Part shown: in pieces, positions 1 to 10,900 of the stretch | Position numbering within the stretch: position 1 is the first letter of the stretch | Layout: each line of letters starts with the position of its first letter | NCBI GenBank assembly: GCA_015478945.1 | Contig: JABUQX010126056.1 | Location: 1 to 25,981 of the forward strand | Direction: 5' to 3' | Length of the DNA: 25,981 bases | Source of the DNA: Trachelipus rathkii | Lineage: Eukaryota; Arthropoda; Malacostraca; Isopoda; Trachelipodidae | Made by a program: the position numbers and the translations under genes | The notes under the pieces: generated by a model | Told to the model about the DNA's origin: nothing | Database searches by the model: none | The model's input: only the letters and a program-made list of their open reading frames with translations

Positions 1-85
1 CAGTATACTTCGTTCAGTTCTCGGGGCTAGGTGTTTAACCGTTTTCGCATTTATCGTGAAACGCACCGCGTTTTCGTGCGCCCGC

Positions 86-109
86 TAATATATATATATA
101 TATATATAC
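86..109. repeat. (TA)n microsatellite in LINE leader
   Basis: About 24 bases of alternating TA interrupt the 5' leader of the LINE. It is short compared with the tract at the element's 3' end. Confidence 0.9.
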
Positions 110-541
110 ACCGGAAGGGTGTATTTGATTCTCATAGTGGTGTTATGTTCTTGTTAAGGCATGGCATAGCGGTGAGAACCAATGCAGATGGGTCTTTTGT
201 GTGAACCCTCCGACCCCCAGCACGTGTATGTGCATTTGTTATGCATTCGTGCATTAACATTTACCACATGCACTTTCTTTCAACCTTTCTTCTTTCCCCT
301 CATTTTTCATAAATTTTCCATTCTTTCAATCCACCCTCTTATCACAGACATCCTTACTACTCATATCCCTGTGTGTGGGGGAGAAAGAATTGCCCACATC
401 GTATGTCCTGCGTGTCGTAGGAGCCGACTAAAGGACGGTGATAGTTGGGTTGGCTGCCTACTACCATCTATTTCTTGCCCAGGAATGCTAATGCAAGCCT
501 CGGAAAAGTTCGTGATTGCCGTAAACGGCGTTCTATCTTTC

Positions 542-1110
542 GGAAAATGCATGAATAGTATGGGTAAATTGAATGTCAGAGGAATAAATGTTGAGGAGAA
601 GAGGAGAGAGGTGATGGATGTATTTAGAAAGGGCAAATTTGATTTGCTCGCTGTGACTGAAACAAAGATGAAAGGAAAAGGTGAAATTAAGTGGTGTGAT
701 GTGAAATGTGTGCGTGCTGGTGTGGAAGAGAATGAGAGAGGAAGAGAAGGTGTTGCTATTCCGATAAGTGGCCTGTGGTACAGAGGTGGTAGATTTTGTT
801 TGCGTGAGTACTAGAAATCTAATGGTTAAATTTAAGTTTAGGAAAGAGGTCAAGGTATGTGTGGTTGTGATGTATGGTCCATCTGAAGGAGAGAGTACGA
901 TTTTTGGGATAATCTGAATGATGTTCTGGATTGGGGTAGTAGGAGCTTCAGATTGATAGTTTTGGGGACCTGAATGGTTGGATAGGTGATCAAAAAAGGG
1001 ATGGTAAACAGGTGGTTTTGGGGTGTCGGGAGAAAATGAGAATGGTAGGAAGGTGATTGATTTCTGTAAGCAGAGAGGTATGTGTGTAAGTAATACTTTC
1101 TTTAAACACA
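542..1110 (+). pseudogene. LINE apurinic endonuclease domain, frameshifted
   Basis: This is the endonuclease that would nick target DNA to prime reverse transcription. From about 554 the frame reads MGKLNVRGIN, whose N in LNVRG corresponds to the active-site Asn of exonuclease III-like nucleases. It continues through KRREVMDVFRKGKFDLLAVTETKMKGKG, given here in outline, where the E of TETKM is the expected catalytic Glu. After about 815 the frame breaks. A GDLNGWIGDQ segment at about 967-996 corresponds to the GDFN motif. Frame changes between these motifs make the domain non-functional as it stands. The upstream in-frame ATG at 182 falls in the leader, and the translation between 182 and about 540 does not look like protein. 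The assignment to endonuclease is firm from motif order; residue roles are taken from the family. Confidence 0.8.
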
Positions 1111-1525
1111 AGAGTATCCATAAGTATACTAGAGTTGGTGTAGGTAGAGATGGTATCGAAGTGAAAAAGTATAGATTGATTTAGTGTTAGTGAAGAAGGA
1201 GATGTTGAAGTATATGTTGGATGTTAAATCAGTTAGGGGTTTAGAATGGGATTATCGGATCATTATGTTGTTCTATGTAAAGTGGTTAGTGGGGGCTTGG
1301 ATGGGAGAGGAAGGTGATACCTGCGAAAGGAAGTAGAGTAAAATTAAGGTGAAGTTAAGTGAGGCAAGATAATAAGGATAAGTATGTAAGAGCGCTCGCT
1401 AGTAAAACGGTTGAATGTGAGCAAGTTGAAGAAATCTGGAGGCAAATGAAGGAAACAATTGTTAGTAGTGCAAAGTATGGATGTGCTAAAGTAGGAAATG
1501 AAATGTTAACAGCGAATGAATTGGA

Positions 1526-1759
1526 ATGAAGAAATTGATGAAAGCGGTTAAGGTAAAAAAAGAAGCGTGGTTGAATGTACTAAAAGCAAATGATGAAGAC
1601 TCAAAAGAAAGATGCTTGGAATTATATAAGGAGGAAAAAAGAAATACTAAAAGGTGTATACGTAGGAGAAAACAAGAGGTAAATGAACAGTTTGGAAGGA
1701 AGATGAATGGGGACTTACAAGGGATGGGAAAGCTCTTCTGGGAAGCATGGCAAGAATGA
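1526..1759 (+). pseudogene. LINE linker between endonuclease and reverse transcriptase
   Basis: This is an open stretch of 77 codons, very rich in Lys and Glu (for example EEKRNTKRCIRRRKQEV) and ending GKLFWEAWQE before a stop. In related LINE polyproteins the LFW segment lies just before the reverse transcriptase fingers, so this is the basic linker. The ATG at 1526 is internal and not a real start. The frame is lost at 1759 and between here and 1965. A decayed LFWEEARRINE counterpart sits at about 13265-13310, which links the two LINE copies in this window. The call rests on position and on the shared LFW motif. Confidence 0.7.
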
Positions 1760-1964
1760 GAATAAGAATCTGCTTAGAATAATGAATAGGGATGGTGCTT
1801 TTATGACATAACTGATGAAGTAGGTGTGAAAGGAGTGTGGAAACACTTCGAAAATATGCACAATATTAACAGTAATGAAGAGGTGATAGTGAATGTGTGT
1901 GGGTTTGATGGTGCGCAAGAAGGAATAGGTATTTGGGGATGAGGTTATTAGTAAGGAGGAGGTA

Positions 1965-2760
1965 ATGGGTAGAGTGAAAAAGTTGAAGAATGGTAAATCT
2001 GCAGGTATAGATGAAATTACTGGTGAAATGATCAAGAACGGAGGCGAGATGTTGATTGATTGGATTTGGAAGTTGTGTAATAAAGCGTTTATAAAGGGGT
2101 ATAGTTCAAGGGATTGGAGAGCGGTATCGTACTATATAAGGGTAAGGGGGAAAAGGGGAACTGTAGAAATTATGGGGAATAAGTTTACTGAGTGTTGTAG
2201 GAAGGTATATGCTGTTATTTTGGTCGAAAGAGTGCGTCAGTGACTGAAGGAACTGATTGGTGGGAAGAACAAGGTGCGTTTAGGAGTGGTAGAGGATGTG
2301 TGGATCAAATCTTTACATTGAAACAAATGATTGAGAAAATGAGGGAGAAGAAGAATAAATTGTATTTAGGTTTTATGGATTTGCAACAGGCGTATGATAG
2401 AGTTAATAGGAAGCGTTATGGCAGGTGTTAGTGATATGGTGTTGGTGGTAGGCTTCTGAATGGAATCAAAAGTATATGACGATAGTGAAGCGTGTGTAAG
2501 AATAAATGGTGTCAATGGTGATTTGGATTAATAGCTGAGTAAGACAGGGTTGTGTTATGTCTCCTTGGTTATTCAATTTGTATATGGATGGGGTTATGAA
2601 AGAATTCGAGGTGGGGATGGCAGGAAATGGTGTTAGAATGATGGAGAATGGAGATGAGTGGAGGGTGCCCTACCTATTATATGCAGATGATTTGGTTCTG
2701 TGTGGCGAATCTGAAGAGAGTTTGAGAGGATTGGTAGAGATTTGGCAGGGTGTGTAAAAG
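1965..2760 (+). pseudogene. LINE reverse transcriptase domain, three frame pieces
   Basis: This is the RNA-directed DNA polymerase of the element. Piece 1 (1965-2243) has KLKNGKSAGIDEITGEMIKNG, shown here in outline, followed by WIWKLCNKAFIKG and RDWRA, which are RT fingers motifs; part of it is out of frame where NYRGISLL would be. Piece 2 (about 2240-2431) has FRSGRGCVDQIFTLKQMIEK and FMDLQQAYDRVNR, which carries the first catalytic Asp of RT motif A. Piece 3 (2557-2757) has SPWLFNLYMDGVM and the catalytic box YADD at 2680-2691. The stops at about 2241, 2429 and 2755 and the loss of frame from about 2432 to 2556 inactivate it. All key motifs remain readable, so this copy is younger than the second copy near 10.9-13.3 kb. 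Confidence 0.92.
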
Positions 2761-2804
2761 GAGGGCTTGAAAGTAAACGTGGATAAGAGTAAGGTTATGC
2801 TTGT

Positions 2805-3470
2805 GAGTGAGGACCGTCCTCAGTGTGAAAGTTATGTTAGATGGTGAGCAGCTAGAACAAGTGTCTGAGTTTAAATATTTAGGGTATATGTTGGATGAGA
2901 AGGGAACGGACGATGCAGAGTGTAGTAGGAAAGTTGTGAATGGCAGGAAGGTGGCTGGTGCAATTAAATCGTTGGTGAATGCAAGGGACTAAGTCTTGAG
3001 TGTGCTAGGGTCTTACATGAGGGTATGTTGTTACCTGTTATTGTATGGTAGTGAGACTATGGTCTGGAATAGAAGTATAGGATAAAGTTCAATGTGTTCA
3101 GATGGACAATCTTAGGGGTGTGCTAAGGTGTGAAGAATTGATAAAGAGGAATGAACGTATTAGGGAATGGTGTGGTGTGAAGAAAGGATATATGAGAGAA
3201 TAAATGTGAGTATATTAAGGATGGTTTGGTCATGTGGAAAGGATGAATGATAGTCGGTTGGTTAAGCGGATGTATAGTGGTGAGTGTGTTGGGAACCGAC
3301 CGGCTGGGAGACCGAAGAGAAAGTGGATTGAGTCGGTGAACGAATGTCTGAAGAGGAAAATGTGATTTAGCGAAGGCGAAATAAAAGGTGTGATAAGGAG
3401 AGAATGGCGGGGTTTTATAGTATGGGGGGCATGGTTGTGGCCCACCTGGGCCCAGGGGATGAACCCTTAC
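2805..3470 (+). pseudogene. LINE C-terminal domain and 3' coding end
   Basis: After YADD the element continues with a frame (2807-2992) containing SEFKYLGYMLDEKGTDDAE, typical of the region after the RT palm in these LINEs. Broken pieces then follow: CARVLHEGMLLPVIV (about 3004-3048), FGHVERMNDSRLVKRMYSGE (about 3224-3285), and GNRPAGRPKRKWIESVNE (about 3292-3345). The last piece ends near PTWAQGMNPYIDDLP at about 3440-3485. This C-terminal layout is what such crustacean LINE proteins look like from memory. Multiple stops make it a pseudogene. Confidence 0.8.
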
Positions 3471-3648
3471 ATTGACGATTTACCATAGTGAGGGTCGTCG
3501 CGGTCCCATGATGCTCTAGGGTGGATTTTATGTCTGTGACGAGCTCTCACTAATTAATGGTACAGAGGGGGCGGTAAGGCTGGGCTTTCTTTTCGACGTT
3601 TGTCATGTTCTCCTGCTTTTCTTTTCCGATGCTTGTACAGCACCTTAC

Positions 3649-3662
3649 CCCCAATCTTGGGG
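3649..3662 (+). other. 3'-terminal hairpin of the LINE
   Basis: CCCCAATCTTGGGG is a perfect six-base stem with a TC loop. It sits about 30 bases before the (TA)n tail at the very 3' end of the element. 3' stem-loops are recognised by the reverse transcriptase in several LINE clades, so it may be the template-recognition structure; that role is inferred. Confidence 0.6.
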
Positions 3663-3692
3663 CAAAGAGGAAGGTGAAGAAAGAAAGAAAGA

Positions 3693-4007
<315 letters not shown>

Positions 4008-4385
4008 ACAAAGCGTATGATATATATGTTACAATATTTTTTTATTCATTATTGCAACTAAATTTTGTTAGTGAACTTAAATCTCAGCATTTAAATGCAT
4101 TAAAAAAAAAATGCAGATATTTAACTTAAAAATGGATATTTTTCTAATTTAAAAATAGATCCTAAATAGAGGAATAATTGTCAAATGTCAATATTAATAA
4201 AAAAAAAGTGTCAGAAATACATTCTTAACAAATATATAGCTTCCTACATTTTTTAAATTAAGTCAGGAACAACAAACATATTAAGAGTTTAGACAATACA
4301 TATTTTAAAAAAAAATGCTTTTGAAGATATTCTCGGAATTTATTCTAAATTAGCTAATGTTTGATGACTCATATACAAACAATAT

Positions 4386-4510
4386 GAAAAAATCCATAGT
4401 GAAAAAGGAAAAGAAAAAGGAAAAGTAAAAAAAGAAAAAGAAAAAGAAAAAAGAAAAAAGCAGAAAAAGAAAAAAAAAGAACAGAAGAAAGATGGTTTTG
4501 AGAAAAAAGA
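4386..4510. repeat. Polypurine low-complexity tract
   Basis: An (A4-6 G)n-like tract of mixed GAAAAA and GGAAAA units. It has no coding sense on either strand. It lies in the intron downstream of the 4706-4801 exon on the gene's strand. Confidence 0.85.
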
Positions 4511-4705
4511 CCAAAATTTTTAGTAGTAAATCCATGAGAGGTGCTTAATATGAATATACCATTTAAAAATCAAGCTAGATGTAAATATGTTGATAATTAT
4601 TTCAAACTTTCCTTTATTTTAAATATCTGTATTAAAGCTTACTACTACAAAGCCTACTACTACAAAAATATCAAACGCATTTAATAGTAAATCTAATCTA
4701 CTTAC

Positions 4706-4801
4706 CTTAATATCGTAGCCACATCTTTTACCAGTAAAGAAAGCATTGTTGACTAGGTTATGGTGGGAAAGTAGAGCAGCCTTTGGGAGACCTGTTGTTC
4801 C
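4706..4801 (-). CDS. ACSF2: ACSF2-like exon with AMP-binding signature loop
   Basis: The exon is 96 nt, phase 0 at both ends, flanked by a CAG acceptor (4802-4804) and an AAG/GTAAG donor (GT at 4704-4705). It encodes 32 residues beginning GTTGLPKAALLSHHNLVNN and ending GKRCGYDIK. This is the second half of the AMP-binding signature TSGTTGxPKG plus the LSHHNLVNN segment characteristic of ACSF2. The loop binds the ATP phosphates during adenylation of the fatty acid. The residue after PK is Ala (4778-4780) where Gly is usual. The preceding exon ends in IQFTS, so the join restores the signature in frame. The length, the clean splice sites and the absence of stops argue for a real exon. Another ANL-superfamily enzyme is possible but fits the LSHHNLVNN segment less well. 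Confidence 0.87.
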
Positions 4802-4891
4802 CTGAAAACACTATAACTTAGATCAAATATGCTTAAGCGATAAAACTTACAAATGAAAGAAATGCTACTTTATGTACAGGTGAAGATTTCA

Positions 4892-4892
<1 letters not shown>

Positions 4893-4981
<89 letters not shown>

Positions 4982-4998
4982 TAAGTATATATACTCAT

Positions 4999-5083
<85 letters not shown>

Positions 5084-5085
5084 TC
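4893..5085. repeat. (TA)n microsatellite
   Basis: About 190 bases of TA alternation with three interruptions (at about 4980, 4995 and 5050). It lies in the 746-bp intron between the two clean ACSF2-like exons. Both strands give YIYI translations, which are artefacts. Confidence 0.93.
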
Positions 5086-5158
5086 TGAAGTATATCATTT
5101 AAAGAGTATTTGAAGCTCATACTCTAAAATTATAAAGGTTAAATAATTAAAATCATTC

Positions 5159-5283
5159 AAAGAATTTAAAAAAAAGAGAGTCGGGATTTCAATTTCCCGT
5201 TTGGAAGTTCTTAGCAAAACTTGGGCTTTGAAGGACTTCCAAATGGGAAGTTGAAATCTCAACTCCCTTTTTTTAATTCTTTT
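5159..5283. mobile_element. Small foldback (MITE-like) element
   Basis: Arm 1 (5159-5210) contains GATTTCAATTTCCCGTTTGG and its imperfect reverse complement lies in arm 2 (5233-5283), which contains CCAAATGGGAAGTTGAAATC. A spacer of about 22 bases separates them. The arms are about 51 bases with a modest number of mismatches, plus A-run/T-run ends. The structure would fold into one long hairpin in the short intron of the ACSF2-like gene. There is no coding capacity, and no clear target-site duplication was seen. Confidence 0.6.
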
Positions 5284-5547
5284 TTTTTTTTTTTTATAGT
5301 TTTTTAAATAACTTCTCATGAACAATGACCAAATTTCCACCTACCAATCAATAGAAATACAAATCATTAACAAAATACATAATTTAGTTAACATCTATAT
5401 ACCTCCAGCTACATCCCAACATAGTCAGTGCAGTGTATTGTTCACGTTTAGTCAAAATCTGTTCAAATTTTATCAGTCAGTCAGTTTAGTCAAAATCTTT
5501 ATCCTAATAATTACCCCAAGTGAAAAAGATTTAAGAATTACGCTTAC

Positions 5548-5665
5548 TGAAGTAAATTGAATATTGTAAGGATCATCAAACTGAATTTTTTTTTCTAGTT
5601 GGCGAAGTTCAGAAAAATGTTCACTTCCAGAAAATCCGAAAATTGACTCAAAAGAATAAGTTCCA
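5548..5665 (-). CDS. ACSF2: ACSF2-like exon upstream of AMP-binding loop
   Basis: The exon is 118 nt: one base completing a split codon and then 39 codons. It is flanked by a TTTTACAG acceptor (CAG at 5666-5668) and a TCA/GTAAGC donor (GT at 5546-5547). It reads GTYSFESIFGFSGSEH... and ends in KKIQFDDPYNIQFTS. The ending D-P-x-x-IQFTS is the stretch immediately before GTTG in ACSF2, and the next exon (4706-4801) begins exactly with GTTG, in phase. GTYSFE corresponds by position to the GTLLLDE-like segment of the family. No stops occur. The preceding exon must end with two bases of a codon; no such exon was identified between here and 17937. This is among the best supported coding sequences in the window. 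Confidence 0.87.
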
Positions 5666-5747
5666 CTGTAAAATAAACCACAAAAAAATTGAATAAAAAT
5701 AGAATAAAAATATTTTAAGGTAATAAAATTTATTAAAGTAATTAATT

Positions 5748-7390
5748 AAGTAGTTAATTCAAATGCAAATCTGGTCAATATTTTTAATAAATTCTTTGCC
5801 TCAGTATTCTCAGCGAAAGAGTGGATGACAGTGTTTGAAAGTTTTAAAGCTCAGGTTTTAGATAGTCTTGTATCCCTTGAAATTGAGGTTGAGGAATGAA
5901 AGAAAATACTTGACCATGTTGCCTACAGTAAATCTGCAGGTCCTGCAGTATTGCATATGCATTAGATTTAATATCAAATCACTTATTGTAAGTTGGATGA
6001 GTGCTGGAAAATAGAGCATGTTGTACCAATATTCAAAAAAAGTTAGCAAAGTATGTTAGGGAAATAATAGATATGTTAGTTCAACATCATTAGTAGTAAA
6101 ATTTTGGAAATTGAACACTTAATTTCGAAGAGTAACATTTATTAGATAATATATAGCTCGACTCTCGACACAGTTTTAGGAATTAGAGATTTAGTCAAGC
6201 AAACCTTTTGGAATTCACTGCATATATTACTGATTGTTTTGACAAAGGCTGATGTCTGTTATTTCTATTTTAGTAAAGCATTTGATAGTTTCCCACGACA
6301 GGCTGATGCCTGAACTATCACAGTATGGATAAAAATTAGATGTATATTGGAAAACGATGTGTAATATTTGATGGTCTTTAATCATCATGGGAGATGGTGA
6401 AAAGTAGTTTGTGCTCCATAAGATTTTATGTTGTGCTAATTTTGTTCTAAATTTATATAAATGATTTGAGTGAACTAATAAAAAATAAGTTCTTATAAGG
6501 TTTTCTGATGATTCTAAATTGGTTAGGATTTTATAAACACTGGTTGCGTTGATGAGTAAGTAGCAAATGAATTTCATTATCAAAAAGTGTAAGGTACATC
6601 AAATTGGTAACTCGGATAAGGATATTAATTACAATATGAATGGGAAAAGGTTAGAGAAGTCAATTAACAAAGATTTGTTAATTGTTGTAGTTATTAGTAG
6701 CATTAATTTGAAAGTGTTTGAACAAAGTTGAGGCAAGAAACAGAGTAAACAAAATGCTGAGTATTATAAACTGTAATGTTGCTTCTTAACAAAGCAAGAA
6801 GATAACAAGGGAGCTCTTTAATAGTTTGCTAAACAAGCCACTAATTGAATATTGTGCAAAGGTTTAGAGTCATGCAAAAGTTTGGAGTTTTACCTAAGAA
6901 AGGACACTGATATACTAGAAGCAGTGCAACAAAGGTAAAAGAGTCGATGATGCGGTTTTGAAAGTACAGTAATTGTTGAGAGACAAAAAAAAACTGTGCG
7001 TTTTTACTGCGGAAAATATATATTTCTGAAAGGGAATATGATTCTGGCTTCCAAAATTTTCTCATCTTTCGATTCAGTTGAAGAGAGTAAATTTTTGCAC
7101 AAGACAATGATAAGAAAACTAGAGGATTATAAGAAAATAAAAAAATTATTTATACCGTATTTGTAAAAATACTTCAGTAACGGAGTAATTAACTTTTGGA
7201 ATGGTTTACCTTAGGATGTGATGGCTAGTAGCTCACTAGCAACTTTCAAAAATAGGTCAGAGAGGTATATGAATGATTTGAATATTATCTAAACATATTA
7301 ATTACTAATAATTAATTGGTTGAGGTGATAAAAAAAAGTGCGTGGAGGTGGGATCTGTTGACTACCTCATTTGTTGTATCATCTTAATTT
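5748..7390 (+). mobile_element. CR1/L2-like LINE, decayed 3' part with RT domain
   Basis: A second LINE family, truncated at its 5' end and full of stops and frameshifts. Readable pieces in order are NKFFASVFSAKE (5786-5821), DHVAYSKSAGPAV (about 5911-5952), a broken NYRPVSLTS region (about 6060-6100), SKAFDSFPRQADA (about 6272-6310), VLYINDLSELIK (about 6445-6483), and FSDDSKLVR at about 6501-6527, which is the FADD catalytic box with Ala changed to Ser. Downstream come KKCKVHQIGNSDKDINYNMN, given in outline (6580-6640), LVKPLIEYC-like sequence near 6830, and FWNGLP...SFKNR-like sequence (about 7195-7260). This motif series is typical of CR1/L2/Jockey-superfamily RTs. It lies in the large intron of the ACSF2-like gene, on the opposite strand. 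Confidence 0.82.
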
Positions 7391-9200
7391 AATTGCATTT
7401 GTTCAGAACTGGGATACTTATTGTAGCGCTTAAAAAAAAAATATTGAGTTTTGCTCATAAGTTTATGTTCTTACAAAAATCCTAAGGAAGATTAAGGAAG
7501 AATATAAAACGGTTATGATCTATGGCATCATCTGTTGTACTGCTATAAAAGCACTAAATAATAAATACAAATATACATATTTATTTTGCTAATCTATTCC
7601 TCTTAAAATAGATGCTCAAAACTTATAATAATAAATAGAAAACCTGGCAGAAAATTTGTAAACATCAAACATTCATTAATCATAAATAAAACAAAGTTTT
7701 TCCAAGTTTTGGAATAATCTAATAGCGTCATAGTACTGACCTGGTATAGAGGACGAGAGATTCAGGGTGCAATTATTCGTTAATTACTATCTTGTAATTA
7801 AACTAAACAATAAATAATTAGAAACTAATCCATTTAGTACAAACAGCAAAAAATTTGAAAAAGAATTTTCTCTTTTTACAAAAATTGCTTAACAATCTTT
7901 TTTTAACAACATTTAATAATATAATATTAAAATTATAACTCCATAAATTCACTTTTTAAAATTTTTCCTTATCAATATCAGAAAATTATTAGAATTACAT
8001 TAAAAATATTAGTAAAAAATTATTTTTTATATCTACTTTATAAATAATGAATAAAATATATTTTTCAGAATAACCAAATAAGGCCTGTTACTAACTTCAT
8101 GTGGCAAGAATACCCTCTATTCTAGAGGGGAAACAAACTTTTAGGTCATAATTATAATTACCTAGGATTCCGTGACAAGGAATCGACTCAGAGTCCTGTG
8201 TCATACATTGGTGCTCTCAATTTATAAAGTGTCCATTACTGATAAAAGTTTTGGAGTAAATTAATTTTAAATAAATTTCTTTTTAGGTTAAATTTCAATT
8301 TCGAAACACTTTTAAATAAATGATTCTAATTTTTAAATTGACATAAATAATAATTTAAAGATGAATATTAGTAATATAAATATATTGCTCAGGTAGAAAA
8401 TAAATCAATTATTAAATTAAAAATACTAATAAATTAATGATTTATAATATATAAAATACCAAAATTTAAACAAAATAAAAAAAAAATATAAGAAATAAAA
8501 TATCAGCAACTCTTTAAGAATGAGACGGGGGATCCCCTGGGAGTTATTGAGAATTTAGAGATACTGCACACCTCCCGATATATCCATGTTAATCACACAA
8601 TGATCATCACTCATTATTTTCTATACAAGTTAAATATTATATCAGGAGTTTTCACTCATCATGTAAATCTGATAAGCTTGGGTATAATTTTATGCTCATC
8701 CAGGCGCTAAACTGATATGAAGTCACATACCATGTAGACAAATTTCAGAAGTGAAATAATTATAACTAAATTTATATAATTTATAATAAAGCTAAATTAT
8801 CTCCACCTTTCAATAATAGACTCCTAGTTCCTTCATGCAATAATATATTTATTTATTTTAAATATTTTAAAGCATCTATATATATAATTAATATGTAAAA
8901 TATTTTATACTTAACAAGAGTCATATAAGTTTCACTTTTTTCAAATACATATTTTAATAATATGCCGTCTACTGGATGAAAAACCGGAAATATCATACTC
9001 TTTGGTCAAAGTGGGTTTTAAGTAATATTTCTAGTAAATTTAGTGTATAAGAGAGTTTATACGATTAGTATTATTGTGCTCCAGCTTATATCTGTATTTT
9101 ACTAGGTCACATAATACCTAACTTTCTATTTTAACTGAATCACTACTATATATCACTAACATAGTTTATTATATATAGCCTTATTTTTTTTAATTGTGTC
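7391..9200. other. AT-rich intronic sequence, nothing recognised
   Basis: AT-rich sequence with many A/T runs and no open frame of note on either strand. Small local features are a GGGGATCCCC palindrome at 8528-8537 and a short hairpin-like ACCCTCTATTCTAGAGGGG at about 8112-8130. No transposon motif, RNA gene or exon was identified. Confidence 0.6.
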
Positions 9201-10900
9201 CGTTCTGGTTAGAGATATGTTGGTTCTCTGTTCTGTACCACACGTGACACAGTTCCGCATAGGCAAGAAAACCTCTTCCGTAGTATCGTTATATATCTTG
9301 CGCGCGAGATCTCATTAATACACCGCGACAACGCTCATCCTTCAACATAAATCTAGTCTTCAGCTATGAAGGTGGTTCTCAAGTCAACTCACTTACCTGG
9401 CGCGCCAAGAGGTTTTCAGGCCTGCACCACCGGAGGGCCTGATTCTCTTTTAGATAGACGTGTCTGCCACTTACTGTGATCGTAGGGCACAAGGCAAAAC
9501 ACCCAGCCAGCATTCCAATCTTTCTCTCAAAGTTACGTTCTTGCTCCCAGTGTGTTAAGGTTTTTCATCCTCTATATTTTTTTTGTATATTAAGGAAGAC
9601 TCTATGTATGATTCATCCTACAAATCGAATTCAACAGCGAACACATCCATAAGCATCTGTCATTTTTCTTCGTAATTCTCTCCTATTTTGATATAGTGTG
9701 TGTATTACTTCATCCATATGTCAACACTCCACTTTATTAGCATCTTTCTATTTTGATGGGGTGAAACATGCTTATACCAGTATTGTTGATTCATATTTGT
9801 GCTCAATGTAGTTTGGCTTATCTAGTAACTTGATACTTTATTCACTATGTCTATGCTAATTTCATGTTTTATATCTCAACTTTCTTCATCAAATTAATCT
9901 AGATATATACTTTTTGTTCTTTTCTAGCTGTGGTGGTATACGACTGTCTTTCTGTTTTTTGGTATCATATGATTTGCTTCTTTGTGAAAACTCCTTGTAC
10001 TTAGAGCTTGCTTTTCTTCGACGAGTCTCAGTGGTTCAATCTTATATTATTAATATTGGAGAGCCAACTGCACGTAAGAGTACAGAGTGGCGAAGCCTTT
10101 CAGTGGCTTTAATGTGTGCACACTCTAGCTCTATGCCCATGATATCAAGGATACCAACTAAATGAGTCTTAGACTCAAACGTTTTTCTTTCACCCCCAGG
10201 TGCGCAGAGCGGGGTGTGCTCGCGGCAGATTTGTCACTGGGGGGAGTTTTTTTTGGCGTCTGGTGGAAGGGGGCTGCGACACCTCTGAAGAAGGGTCCCG
10301 GCTCGAGATATTACGGCAGGCGACTCTCCGATTCCCGACTCGGTGCCTACGAATGAGAAAAGCGCAAGTAATAAACTCGTTGACAACATTCCAATTTTGG
10401 CCCTATACGATATTCAATAACCACCAGGGGTTGAATATATTATTAACTAAAAGATTACGCTACTCAACTATTCTCTTCAATCAATCATCTTAAGTCCTTA
10501 CAGCTACATGAAATAGGTTGTGATGTATCTTTCAATAGTCAAGACTCACCATTTACCTTACCCTTACATTATTGGTATGATCTAACTCAAGAGTGAAGTG
10601 ACTCGTTGCACTAACCTAATGTGGCACAAACGTAAAACACACAGCTTGCCAGCATTGACTCACAAGTACTTTCATCATCAAATTAAGTTGTTATATCGCA
10701 CGTAGGTAAACGAGATATATACTAATAACAAATTTGTTTTGTGAGAGTTTTGTTTTAGATCCTTAACTCAAATCGTTATCTAACAGTGAATACTATCAAA
10801 AATGAGACATTCATCATCTATTGAAGTGTAGGTTCTTCAAGAAACACTCTCTACACTTTAAACTACTCTTCATTAAATTAATATATTATAATTATATATA
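9201..10900. other. Mosaic intergenic or intronic sequence, unassigned
   Basis: Less AT-rich islands at about 9220-9500 and 10160-10360 are set in pyrimidine-rich sequence. The islands contain GGCGCGCC (9399-9406), a hairpin AGGCCTGCACCACCGGAGGGCCT (given here as its ends, 9418-9440) and a G-rich block at about 10230-10275. Overlapping small open frames at 9914-10165, 10162-10356 and 10200-10493 do not look like proteins. The pyrimidine bias toward 10900 resembles the 5' leader of LINE copy 1 and may be leader sequence of a decayed copy. No function can be stated. Confidence 0.4.

Noticed and set aside
533..1111. 192-codon minus-strand open frame
   Set aside because: It lies antisense to the LINE endonuclease region; it is Ser/Thr/Pro-rich as expected from reversing purine-rich sequence, with no motif.
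4889..5098. Minus-strand open frame with YIYIYI
   Set aside because: It is a translation of the second (TA)n tract in an intron.
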